From contig NVTG01000033.1 of the NCBI GenBank assembly GCA_002401495.1, positions 1 through 12,429 of the forward strand: a stretch of DNA of 12,429 nucleotides, written 5' to 3'. The stretch comes from Candidatus Kaiserbacteria bacterium (GTDB taxonomy: Bacteria; Patescibacteria; Paceibacteria; UBA9973; UBA2100). Shown here piece after piece: positions 5,033 through 11,628 of the stretch (the stretch's first letter is position 1; the number at the start of each line of letters is the position of its first letter). The translations under genes were made by a program, and so were the position numbers. The notes below the pieces were generated by a model. That model was given only the letters and a program-made list of their open reading frames with translations. It had not been told where the DNA came from and did no database searches.

Positions 5033-6199
5033 ATGACTGAAAAAAGAATATTTTTAGATTATGCCGCAGCAACGCCAGTTTCAAACCGGGCGCTTGCAGC
5101 ATACGTTAATGCCACGAAGTTTTTTGCAAATCCCCAGGCTCTGCACACTGAAGGACTTGAGGCCGCAAGAGTACGAGATGACGCAAGATCGAAAATTGCA
5201 AAATGTCTTGAAGTGAAGTCCAGTGAATTGATTTTCACTTCAGGAGGGACTGAGGCAAACAATCTTGCCGTAATTGGACACATTAATTATCTTGAAGAAA
5301 AGGGAGTGGATATAAACGACATCCATGTAGTAGTAAGTTCAATTGAGCATCCTTCAGTAAATGATATTTTCCAACCTCAAATAAAAAGAGGTCTAAAGAT
5401 AACTAGTGCTGAACCAGATGAACACGGACAAATACGGGCGGAGTCCGTTAGAGAAGCGATTCAAGAAAATACAGTACTTGTATCCATTGCATTAGTTAAT
5501 AGTGAGATTGGAGTAGTGCAACCGATTCATGCAATATCAAAAGTTTTAAAGGAGAAAAACATTCTGCTACATATAGACGCATGCCAAGGACTATACCAAT
5601 CACTTATCCCAAAAGGCTTAGGTGTTGATTTAATGAGCTTGGATTCTGGAAAGATGTATGGACCAAGAGGGGTAGGTGTACTCTACATTGCAAAGGATGT
5701 AAAAATCTCACCAGTATTAAGAGGAGGTAGTCAGGAGAATGGCCTGAGACCAGGAACTGAAAACGTAGCACTCTATGCCGGGTTTGCGGAGGCATTGGAA
5801 GAGTGTAAAGAATTGAAAGATGCAGAAAGCGAGAGACTAAATTCAATTCGAGAAGATTTAATAAAAAAACTTACCGAAAGAATAGAAGGAATTGTAATAA
5901 ACGGAGATTCTAAGAAACAAACACCGCATATATTAAACATATCAATACCAAAAATTGATTCTGAATACGTGTCTATGTTTCTTGATCAAAGAGGACTCTC
6001 TTTGACCACAAAGAGCGCGTGTCTTGAAAGAGAAGACAAAACATACTCTCACGTAGTTAAAGCCCTAGGAGGGGAAGTTTGGCGTTCTAAGAACACCCTG
6101 AGACTATCGTTTGGAAGAGATACTAATATAAACCAAGTAGATTTAATTGTAGAAAAAATAGTTGAAGCAGTTGGAACTTTCCAAAATTTCGGTAAATAG
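5033..6199 (+). CDS. Cysteine desulfurase (NifS/IscS family)
   Basis: A 388-aa PLP-dependent class V aminotransferase-fold enzyme that takes sulfur from cysteine as a persulfide for Fe-S clusters or tRNA thiolation. Visible family features: LDYAAATP at the N-terminus, TSGGTEANN (69-77), H106 in SSIEHPS (stacks on PLP), D182 and Q185 in HIDACQG, the Schiff-base lysine K207 in SLDSGKMYGP, the RPGTEN motif (239-244), and the active-site cysteine C330 in SACLE. Two departures are visible: the residue before the lysine is Gly where IscS has His, and the cysteine loop reads ACLERED rather than ACTSAS. No scaffold (iscU, sufU) or thiolation gene adjoins it, so the sulfur acceptor is not shown. It has its own divergent promoter. 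I leave the symbol blank because IscS and NifS types cannot be separated here. Confidence 0.9.
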   Translation: MTEKRIFLDYAAATPVSNRALAAYVNATKFFANPQALHTEGLEAARVRDDARSKIAKCLEVKSSELIFTSGGTEANNLAVIGHINYLEEKGVDINDIHVVVSSIEHPSVNDIFQPQIKRGLKITSAEPDEHGQIRAESVREAIQENTVLVSIALVNSEIGVVQPIHAISKVLKEKNILLHIDACQGLYQSLIPKGLGVDLMSLDSGKMYGPRGVGVLYIAKDVKISPVLRGGSQENGLRPGTENVALYAGFAEALEECKELKDAESERLNSIREDLIKKLTERIEGIVINGDSKKQTPHILNISIPKIDSEYVSMFLDQRGLSLTTKSACLEREDKTYSHVVKALGGEVWRSKNTLRLSFGRDTNINQVDLIVEKIVEAVGTFQNFGK

Positions 6200-6228
6200 T
6201 TGGAGAATAGTCTCTACTGATATACTAT
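6200..6228 (+). promoter_or_regulatory. Promoter upstream of pseudoprotease-clpB pair
   Basis: TTGGAG (6200-6205), a 17-nt spacer and TACTAT (6223-6228), overlapping the better box TATACT at 6221-6226. The ATG at 6236 follows seven bases after TACTAT, so the mRNA is leaderless or nearly so. Confidence 0.5.
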
Positions 6229-6235
6229 TAGAAAC

Positions 6236-7027
6236 ATGAATCTTGAAGAACTAAATAAGTCACAAATAGTACTTTTAACGATGCTCGTTTCGTTCGTAAC
6301 GTCCATTGCAACAGGAATAGTAACAGTGGCCTTAATTGAAGAGGCACCAACTGACGTAACTAGAGTAATTCAGCGTGTAGTTGAGAGAACAGTCGAGACA
6401 GTCTCACCAGCAGCACAACAAGCTACGATTATAACAACTGAAAGAACTATTATAATAAAAGAGTCTGATCTAATTGCAGCAGCAATTGCAGATAATAAAT
6501 CAAAAATCGTAAGTGTGGTTAGAAACTTCGACGGAGCGTTTGTATCTCTTGGAGTATTTATTGATAACCAAGGAACTCTAGCAATGGATGCTTCAGCCCT
6601 AAAGAAAGATGTTGTATATGGAATTGATGTAGGAGGAGAAGAATTTCTGCCAGTTAGCATCAAATATGAAGGAGGAGCAAGAGGAATTGCACTACTTCAA
6701 GTTGAAGCTGAAAGAATTGGAGTTGAAGAAATCAAAGCTTCAGAAACTCCATTACATCTAGGACAAACAACCGTTGCGTTCGTTGGTGGCGGAAGTATAA
6801 CTCAAGGAATAATAACAAGCTTAGGAGGAAGCGGATTTATAGACACTAGCATTAGCGGTACTAAAATGGCGCCAGGTGCTCCTTTGATCAGTGTAGATGG
6901 TGAAGTGATTGGATTAAGTACAGGAGTATCAAGAGAGATAAGTGAGGCTTCTTTTGCACCAATTATAGCGGCGTTTGCACAAATTGCAGCTCCAGAAGAG
7001 AAAGAGGTTGAAGTAGTTGAAAACTAA
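6236..7027 (+). CDS. Membrane-anchored trypsin/HtrA-fold protein lacking catalytic residues
   Basis: A 263-aa protein with one N-terminal membrane helix (about 11-34), a linker rich in Val, Thr and Arg, and a domain that reads like a HtrA-type protease stripped of its triad. Aligning by eye: the His motif (TNxHVV type) corresponds to AMDASAL (116-122), with Ser120 at the His site; the Asp motif DIALL corresponds to GIALLQV, with Gly150 at the Asp site; the Ser motif GNSGGPL has collapsed to GAPL (214-217), followed by ISVDGEVIGLSTG, which keeps the family's VNxxGEVIGI strand. So the fold seems kept and peptidase activity lost. No PDZ domain is seen. It directly precedes clpB by 3 nt and is probably co-expressed with it. 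A substrate-binding or scaffold role in the envelope is an inference. Confidence 0.6.
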   Translation: MNLEELNKSQIVLLTMLVSFVTSIATGIVTVALIEEAPTDVTRVIQRVVERTVETVSPAAQQATIITTERTIIIKESDLIAAAIADNKSKIVSVVRNFDGAFVSLGVFIDNQGTLAMDASALKKDVVYGIDVGGEEFLPVSIKYEGGARGIALLQVEAERIGVEEIKASETPLHLGQTTVAFVGGGSITQGIITSLGGSGFIDTSISGTKMAPGAPLISVDGEVIGLSTGVSREISEASFAPIIAAFAQIAAPEEKEVEVVEN

Positions 7028-7030
7028 AAT

Positions 7031-9703
7031 ATGCCTTTTAATAATTTTACAACCAAAGCCAAGGAAGCTGTTCACAAAGCTCACCAGCTAGCTATAGAAA
7101 GGGGACAGTCTCATGTGAGTCCCTTACACCTTTTAGCATCCCTTCTTTTGCAAGACGAGAGTATGACACTTTCAATTCTTGATAGATTAGAGATCGACAC
7201 GATACACTTTTCAGATTCTTTGATTGAGGCATTGGACGGAACGACGGCGAGTGCAACCATGTCCACTTCGTATCAATTATATCTAACACCAGAACTGGCA
7301 CAAATTCTACAAGATGGCGCACCTAAGACAGCTGATATATTTGGAGATCAATTTGTTTCCACTGAACATTTACTACTTTCTATATTAGATAACCCTGGTA
7401 ACACTGCAGAGCTGTTAGCGCGTTTTAGAGTTGATAAGGAGGAGGTGGTTGGGGTTTATGAAGATATAAAGGATGGAAAAATTACTGACATCGAATCTCC
7501 AAAGCAAAATCGGGCCATTGCCAAATTTACACAAAGTCTTACAGAACAAGCAAAGGAAAACAAATTAGATCCAGTTATAGGAAGAGATAGCGAAATAACT
7601 AGAGTAATTCAAATACTTTCTCGTAGAACAAAAAATAACCCAATATTAATTGGAGAAGCCGGAGTTGGAAAAACTGCAATAGCAGAAGGGCTCGCACAAA
7701 GGATGGCAAGTGGAGACGTTCCGGAGTCTCTCAAGGGCAAGAACCTGGTTTCCTTAGACCTTGGGCTCTTGATTGCAGGAACTAAATTTAGAGGAGAGTT
7801 TGAAGAGCGCCTTAAGGCGATAATGAAGGAAATAGAACGTTCAGAAGGACAAATAATCTTATTCATAGACGAAATACATACGATTGTGGGAGCAGGCTCT
7901 GCCGATGGATCTTTAGACGCATCGAATATGCTAAAGCCAGCGTTAGCACGAGGAGACATGAGAGTAATTGGTGCAACGACCTTAAATGAATATCAAAAAC
8001 ACATTGAAAGGGACCCGGCATTAACAAGACGTTTCCAGCCGATTCATGTAAACGAACCGTCAATTGAAGACGCTATCGCTATCATGCGAGGATTAAAAGA
8101 GAAGTATGAGCTTTACCACGGAGTTAGAATAACTGATGAGGCAATAATATCTTCAGTTGAATTAAGTAGTAGGTATTTAACAGAAAGACATTTACCGGAT
8201 AAGGCTGTTGATTTAATAGATGAGGCTTCATCTGCGTTACGTATTTCTCTTGAGAATAAACCTCCAAAATTAGAGGAGGCTCACAGAAAGATAATGCGTT
8301 TTGAAATTGAACTCGAAGCTTTAAAGAAAGATGTTAAGGAAGGAGAGAGAGTAGCTAAGGCAAGGGCAAAAACTGTTGAAAAAGAAATAGCGGAGTTGAG
8401 AGAAGGAACTAGAGAGCTAGAAGTTAAATGGAAAAATGAAAAGGAAACACTGGATGGAATTAAGGAGATAAAAAACGACCTAGAAGAGATGAGGCTTTTG
8501 GCTGAGGCTGCTGAGTCAATTGCTGATCTTTCATCGGCCGCTGAAATTAGGTACGGACAAATTCCTGAATTAGAGAAAGAATTAAAAGTAAAATCTCTTA
8601 GATTAAAGAAATTGCAAAGTTCAAGAAGAATTTTAAGAGAGGAAATTACAGAGGAAGATATTGCTGACGTTGTTAGTCGTTGGACAGGAGTACCTGTACA
8701 AAGAATGCTTGAAGACGAAATAGAAAAACTATCCCGAATGGAAGAAGTTCTTCGGTCTCGAATAGTAGGACAGGATGATGCACTACTAAAGGTAGCTAAT
8801 GCCGTAAAACGTTCACGAGTTGGTATAGCAGATCCTGAAAGACCAATAGGGTCCTTCTTGCTACTAGGTCCAACAGGAGTTGGAAAGACAGAGTTAACTA
8901 AAGCACTGGCCGAATTCATCTTTGATGATGAGAACGCACTTATACGAGTAGATATGTCTGAATTTATGGAACGACACTCAGTTTCAAAAATGATCGGATC
9001 TCCTCCAGGATATGTTGGACACGACGAGGGTGGATCGTTAACAGAAAAGGTAAGACATCGACCATACTCCGTAATATTATTTGATGAAATAGAAAAGGCA
9101 CACCCGGAGGCTTTAAATGTATTACTTCAAGTTTTAGATAACGGAAGATTAACTGATGCTAAAGGTAGAGTCGTAAACTTTAAAAATACTATTGTAATAA
9201 TGACAAGTAACTTAGGTTCTGAACATATAGATAAGATGAGCAAGCTAGGGTTCACTGACGATCAAGGGGAAAACGCACAATACGAACACAGTAAAGATAA
9301 AGTGATGAAATCATTAAGGGATTTCTTCCGCCCGGAATTCTTAAACCGACTAGATGAAATAATACTCTTTGACATACTTTCAGAAAAAGCAATTAAGAAA
9401 ATAGTAAATATGCAGGTAGAGATAGTACAAAAGAGACTATTACAAAAGAATATTAAATTAACTCTCTCAACTGCAGCACTAAGTCATCTTGCAAAAGAAG
9501 GATACAACCCACGTTACGGTGCAAGACCATTAAAAAGACTTATACAAAATAATATTCTTACGCCAATTGCTAACATGATGGTTAGAGATGGAATGATGGC
9601 AGGTGGTTCTGTAAAGGTGAGTGTGAAAGATGGTGACTTCAAATTTGATTCAACTAAAAAAAGTGTAAGGAAGAAGAGGGTTAGGAGAACGGTGGCAGTG
9701 TAA
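7031..9703 (+). CDS. clpB: ClpB-type AAA+ disaggregase with a ClpP-loop-like LGF
   Basis: An 890-aa Hsp100 protein that threads aggregated or tagged proteins through its hexameric pore using ATP. Domains in order: duplicated Clp N-domain (1-145, HLLASLL and HLLLSIL repeats); AAA-1 with Walker A GEAGVGKT (208-215), pore loop KFRGEFE, Walker B ILFIDE (276-281) and arginines 333-334; a long coiled-coil M-domain (about 405-535), as in ClpB rather than the short one of ClpC; AAA-2 with Walker A GPTGVGKT (613-620), pore GYVGH (660-664), Walker B VILFDE (681-686) and sensor-2 GARPL (830-834). After [10 protein letters not shown] it has an insert with LGF (739-741) where ClpC, ClpA and ClpX carry the ClpP-binding tripeptide. 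A basic tail ([11 protein letters not shown]) ends it. No Shine-Dalgarno sequence; coupled to the gene before. Confidence 0.9.
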   Translation: MPFNNFTTKAKEAVHKAHQLAIERGQSHVSPLHLLASLLLQDESMTLSILDRLEIDTIHFSDSLIEALDGTTASATMSTSYQLYLTPELAQILQDGAPKTADIFGDQFVSTEHLLLSILDNPGNTAELLARFRVDKEEVVGVYEDIKDGKITDIESPKQNRAIAKFTQSLTEQAKENKLDPVIGRDSEITRVIQILSRRTKNNPILIGEAGVGKTAIAEGLAQRMASGDVPESLKGKNLVSLDLGLLIAGTKFRGEFEERLKAIMKEIERSEGQIILFIDEIHTIVGAGSADGSLDASNMLKPALARGDMRVIGATTLNEYQKHIERDPALTRRFQPIHVNEPSIEDAIAIMRGLKEKYELYHGVRITDEAIISSVELSSRYLTERHLPDKAVDLIDEASSALRISLENKPPKLEEAHRKIMRFEIELEALKKDVKEGERVAKARAKTVEKEIAELREGTRELEVKWKNEKETLDGIKEIKNDLEEMRLLAEAAESIADLSSAAEIRYGQIPELEKELKVKSLRLKKLQSSRRILREEITEEDIADVVSRWTGVPVQRMLEDEIEKLSRMEEVLRSRIVGQDDALLKVANAVKRSRVGIADPERPIGSFLLLGPTGVGKTELTKALAEFIFDDENALIRVDMSEFMERHSVSKMIGSPPGYVGHDEGGSLTEKVRHRPYSVILFDEIEKAHPEALNVLLQVLDNGRLTDAKGRVVNFKNTIVIMTSNLGSEHIDKMSKLGFTDDQGENAQYEHSKDKVMKSLRDFFRPEFLNRLDEIILFDILSEKAIKKIVNMQVEIVQKRLLQKNIKLTLSTAALSHLAKEGYNPRYGARPLKRLIQNNILTPIANMMVRDGMMAGGSVKVSVKDGDFKFDSTKKSVRKKRVRRTVAV

Positions 9704-9730
9704 AAAAGAAGGCTTGTACGCAAAAAGGAG

Positions 9731-9760
9731 CCGCCTACTAGAGCAGGCTCCAGTAGGCGG
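9731..9760. terminator. Terminator between convergent genes
   Basis: Hairpin with outer arms CCGCCTACT/AGTAGGCGG and, past an A/C mismatch, inner arms GAGC/GCTC. On the - strand a CTCCTTTTTG tract follows, so it chiefly serves the 178-aa gene. On the + strand the trailing run is weak (TTAT). Confidence 0.75.
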
Positions 9761-9764
9761 TTAT

Positions 9765-10301
9765 CTATCCCTTGCTAGTGTTCGGGGTAAGAGCTTCTAT
9801 AAGTTTCTTGGCCATGATGCCCTTCAGGCTGTTGCCATTAACGAAAGATTCAACGGCGGCGTGTGCTTTTGTGACGGCTTCGTCAGAGAATCTGTCGTCG
9901 CAGAAACCGCTAGAGCCAGGTTCACCACCATAATATTTTAGCCAGCAATTTTGCTGGTAGAAACCATTATAGAAGTGGGCAACCAGAGCAACAGCAGTAC
10001 GGCAGAGTAAATCTTCCATAAGTCCCTGTTTTTGCTCGGCAACGTGATCAATCTCAATCGTGACTAAAGATCGACCTCTTGGCGCTACGCCGAATCTTTC
10101 AATGTTTCCGCCAGACGTAAATATGTACTGACCTACATGAGAGGCCATTAACACCTGGTTTACTTGAACGTCAATCGGGTCGGAGCCGTTTGTAGCTCCT
10201 ACTGAAATGCATCCGGCCGCCGCTCCAGCCAAAAGCTTTTCGAATCGGGGGTAGGCTTTGGCTTTGAAAAAACCGCGTTGTGCGGATATATCTATACGCA
10301 T
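9765..10301 (-). CDS. Unrecognised 178-aa protein, GC-richer than neighbours
   Basis: I do not recognise this protein. It begins MRIDISAQRGFFKAKAYPRF, has an Ala/Gly-rich segment (about 25-36), two stretches with strand-like alternation (about 45-65 and 78-87), and a central run EIDHVAEQ followed by a hydrophobic helix (LLCRTAVALVAHFY) and a Tyr/Trp/Cys-rich patch (about 110-132). It has no signal peptide or clear membrane helix. The start is secure: AAGGAGG (10308-10314) lies six bases before the ATG, the strongest Shine-Dalgarno sequence in the window. A 60-base sample (10141-10200) is about half GC, against about a third in the cysteine desulfurase gene. Its own promoter and terminator make it a single-gene unit. 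Recent acquisition, perhaps of mobile or phage origin, is an inference. Confidence 0.7.
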   Translation of the reverse strand: MRIDISAQRGFFKAKAYPRFEKLLAGAAAGCISVGATNGSDPIDVQVNQVLMASHVGQYIFTSGGNIERFGVAPRGRSLVTIEIDHVAEQKQGLMEDLLCRTAVALVAHFYNGFYQQNCWLKYYGGEPGSSGFCDDRFSDEAVTKAHAAVESFVNGNSLKGIMAKKLIEALTPNTSKG

Positions 10302-10337
10302 GTGTTGCCTCCTTAAGGGCTGTGGGAATCTATATAG

Positions 10338-10366
10338 GTTTTACCGCATATAGAAAATCTTGTCAA
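10338..10366 (-). promoter_or_regulatory. Promoter of the 178-aa gene with repeated CTATAT
   Basis: On the - strand a perfect TTGACA (10361-10366) is followed after 17 bases by TAAAAC, a poor -10. CTATAT occurs on each side of it (16 nt apart, the second within the palindrome CTATATAG), which could be a regulator site or an alternative -10. Confidence 0.5.
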
Positions 10367-10393
10367 CGCCTAACCTTCGTTCTGTGGTGAATT

Positions 10394-10425
10394 AAACAAA
10401 ACACCCCGTACGGGGTGTTTTGTTT
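10394..10425. terminator. Perfect 32-nt palindromic terminator
   Basis: A perfect palindrome centred between 10409 and 10410, with 14-bp arms (AAACAAAACACCCC and its complement) around GTAC. The T-rich arm follows the GC core on both strands. It lies 6 nt beyond the 3' end of tRNA-Tyr, so it ends that transcript. Confidence 0.9.
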
Positions 10426-10430
10426 ATCTG

Positions 10431-10513
10431 TGCGCCGAGCAGGATTTGAACCTGCGTAGACGTAAGTCGCGAGGTTTACAGCCTCGTGCATTTGACCACT
10501 CTGCCATCGACGC
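10431..10513 (-). tRNA. tRNA-Tyr(GUA)
   Basis: The acceptor GCGTCGA pairs with TCGGCGC (one G-U pair); the anticodon stem CGAGG/CCTCG carries loop CTGTAAA with anticodon GTA. It has a long variable arm, as in bacterial tRNA-Tyr, T-loop TTCAAAT and discriminator A73. A36-A37-A38 fits MiaA modification. CCA is not encoded. Confidence 0.95.
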
Positions 10514-10522
10514 AATGGAGAG

Positions 10523-10550
10523 AGTGTACCAAAAACCCACAAATATTCAA
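10523..10550 (-). promoter_or_regulatory. Promoter of tRNA-Tyr
   Basis: On the - strand TTGAAT (10545-10550), a 16-nt spacer and TACACT (10523-10528), about 9 nt upstream of the mature 5' end at 10513. Confidence 0.6.
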
Positions 10551-10578
10551 TTGACTTGCTACTTTACAAATATATTGT
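10551..10578 (+). promoter_or_regulatory. Promoter of the 86-aa gene
   Basis: TTGACT (10551-10556), a 16-nt spacer and TATTGT (10573-10578), back to back with the tRNA-Tyr promoter. This transcript would have a leader of about 28 nt carrying AGGAG (10601-10605). Confidence 0.5.
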
Positions 10579-10612
10579 TTAATAACGGTAGGCAGTAACG
10601 AGGAGCAGTAAA

Positions 10613-10873
10613 ATGAGCAAAAGAGACAAAGATCTCTTGGCGTGGTTCCGTACAGAGCTGAAAGTGTCGCAAGTACAATTGCGAGACGCTTTGTGTTTAA
10701 CGGAAGGAAAATTGTATTTTGGTGTAAACCAAGAACAGGATTACTTCCGCGAACTGGAATTCACGAGATTACTAATTTCTTATAAAGGAGATGCAGTAAT
10801 GCGCTCCTTAATTTCACGAAAGATCACTAGGGATTATCCCAAGCTGGATTTAAGTGAAATGCTACAACAGTAA
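10613..10873 (+). CDS. Unrecognised 86-aa protein
   Basis: A small soluble, charged protein that I do not recognise. It starts MSKRDKDLLAWFRTELKVSQ, has a mid-section of mixed Tyr, Phe and Glu residues, and a helical, basic C-terminal half (AVMRSLISRKITRDYPK) ending in LSEMLQQ. There is no signal peptide, membrane helix, Cys cluster or clear nucleotide-binding motif. A DNA- or RNA-binding adaptor would be compatible with its size and charge, but nothing proves this. AGGAG lies seven bases before the ATG, and it has its own promoter and terminator. With the 178-aa gene it flanks tRNA-Tyr, and both use Shine-Dalgarno starts unlike the leaderless-type neighbours, which hints at a shared foreign origin. 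Confidence 0.65.
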   Translation: MSKRDKDLLAWFRTELKVSQVQLRDALCLTEGKLYFGVNQEQDYFRELEFTRLLISYKGDAVMRSLISRKITRDYPKLDLSEMLQQ

Positions 10874-10910
10874 ACCATCAACGCATTACCGCCAGTTGGT
10901 GGTTTTGCTT
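10872..10910 (+). terminator. Terminator of the 86-aa gene
   Basis: Arms AAACCATCAAC (10872-10882) and GTTGGTGGTTT (10895-10905) form 11 pairs with one G-U and a 12-nt loop, then TGCTTTT. The hairpin begins within the stop codon. Confidence 0.75.
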
Positions 10911-10920
10911 TTCCCAAACA

Positions 10921-10931
10921 GGTGCTACCAT
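10921..10931 (+). promoter_or_regulatory. Extended -10 of the fifth pilin gene
   Basis: GGTGCTACCAT includes TG-n-TACCAT; six bases later is the ATG at 10938, so the mRNA is predicted to be leaderless. The same 11-mer occurs at 1588-1598. Confidence 0.5.
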
Positions 10932-10937
10932 TAGACT

Positions 10938-11333
10938 ATGCAGAAGTCCCTTACTTTTTTAATCTTAGGAGTAGCACTAATTATCCCGTCTGTTGTTTTT
11001 GGGGGACACGAGGGGGGTATTGTGCCTTGCCATGGAGCAGACTGTGGGTTTGACGACTTAATACAAATTGGGCAGGACCTACTTACTTTCATGATAGGTC
11101 TCGGGATTATAATCTCCGCCGTGATGTTTGCATACGCCGGTTGGCTCTTCTTTTCAGGTGGAGGGAATGAAGCAAAAATAACAAAAGGAAAGGGAATATT
11201 TACCGCAGTGGTTATTGGATTGATTATTCTTCTAGTTGCCTGGCTTGTAATTGATACGCTATTGAAGACCCTAACAGGGGAGGGCTTTAGCGAAAGAGGA
11301 GCGTCAGTTGACATAGTGCGTTCAATTGTTTAA
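10938..11333 (+). CDS. TrbC/VirB2-like pilin family protein (copy 5)
   Basis: A 131-aa protein with a signal peptide (residues 1-22, ending VVFG), a short mature N-terminus with two cysteines (PCHGADCGF), a first membrane helix at about 48-72 that runs into the motif FAYAGWLFFSGGGN, a loop with KITKGKG, and a second helix at about 87-108. The tail is hydrophilic (GEGFSERGASVD). The AGWLF...GGN...K loop matches copy 1, not copies 2-4, and is the common form of these proteins in Patescibacteria. It stands alone about 8.7 kb from the main cluster with its own promoter and next to rpmG. The paired cysteines in copies 1 and 5 could form a disulfide outside the membrane; this is inference. Confidence 0.8.
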   Translation: MQKSLTFLILGVALIIPSVVFGGHEGGIVPCHGADCGFDDLIQIGQDLLTFMIGLGIIISAVMFAYAGWLFFSGGGNEAKITKGKGIFTAVVIGLIILLVAWLVIDTLLKTLTGEGFSERGASVDIVRSIV

Positions 11334-11336
11334 TCT
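11308..11336 (+). promoter_or_regulatory. Promoter of rpmG inside the end of pilin copy 5
   Basis: Perfect TTGACA (11308-11313), a 17-nt spacer and TAATCT (11331-11336). The expected start near 11343 leaves about 5 nt before the rpmG ATG, with no Shine-Dalgarno sequence. The promoter overlaps the last codons of the pilin gene. Confidence 0.65.
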
Positions 11337-11347
11337 ATGCGCTACAT

Positions 11348-11509
11348 ATGAGTCAAGACAAATTAAAAAAATTAGCGTGTTCAGATTGTAAGCGTACGAA
11401 TTACTGGACGTCACGTAGAATAAAAGGAGAAAACTTAGACAAACTTGTGTTAAACAAGTTTTGTAAGTGGTGCCGGGCTCAGAAACCTCACAAAGAAGTA
11501 AAGAAGTAG
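11348..11509 (+). CDS. rpmG: 50S ribosomal protein bL33
   Basis: A 53-aa ribosomal protein of the large subunit. It has the zinc-ribbon form of bL33, with cysteine pairs C11/C14 (ACSDCK) and C39/C42 (FCKWCR) and the family motif RTNYWTSR between them. The C-terminus is basic (KPHKEVKK). Length and cysteine spacing are typical. It is followed by a terminator and then tRNA-Trp; in many bacteria rpmG, trnW, secE and nusG lie together, and here only the first two remain. The start is the first ATG after the TTGACA/TAATCT promoter and gives the normal N-terminal length. Confidence 0.93.
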   Translation: MSQDKLKKLACSDCKRTNYWTSRRIKGENLDKLVLNKFCKWCRAQKPHKEVKK

Positions 11510-11535
11510 AAAAACTCGAGATTCCTCGAGTTTTT
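11510..11535. terminator. Terminator after rpmG
   Basis: Perfect 11-bp hairpin, AAAAACTCGAG (11510-11520) and CTCGAGTTTTT (11525-11535), with loop ATTC. It can act on both strands. Confidence 0.88.
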
Positions 11536-11538
11536 CTA

Positions 11539-11547
11539 TGCTATACT
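11539..11547 (+). promoter_or_regulatory. Extended -10 of tRNA-Trp
   Basis: TGCTATACT reads TG-n-TATACT and ends 10 nt before the mature tRNA 5' end. The -35 region would fall in the terminator arm and is poor, which fits reliance on the extended -10. Confidence 0.6.
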
Positions 11548-11557
11548 CGCGTTTATC

Positions 11558-11628
11558 GGGCGATTAGTTAAGTGGCATAATTTCGGTTTCCAAAACCGCG
11601 GTCGGGGGTTCGATTCCCTCATCGCCCG
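11558..11628 (+). tRNA. tRNA-Trp(CCA), overlapping miaA
   Basis: The acceptor GGGCGAT pairs with ATCGCCC. The anticodon stem TCGGT/ACCGC has a T-C mismatch at its outer pair and carries loop TTCCAAA with anticodon CCA. D-stem GTTA/TAAT contains a G-U pair, with GG in the loop. T-loop TTCGATT. Discriminator G73 fits tryptophan. The 3' CCA is not encoded. Bases 11619-11628 are shared with the convergent miaA stop and last codons. Confidence 0.95.

Noticed and set aside
8281..8919. 212-codon Ser-rich frame on the - strand
   Set aside because: It is antisense to the conserved ClpB M-domain and AAA-2; long antisense frames are expected opposite Glu/Lys/Leu-rich coding sequence.
9714..9941. 75-codon + strand frame after clpB
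   Set aside because: It reads through the terminator hairpin and antisense to the 178-aa gene, which has a strong Shine-Dalgarno sequence and promoter on the other strand.
10931..11314. 127-codon - strand frame
   Set aside because: It is antisense to pilin copy 5, which has a signal peptide, family motif and promoter.
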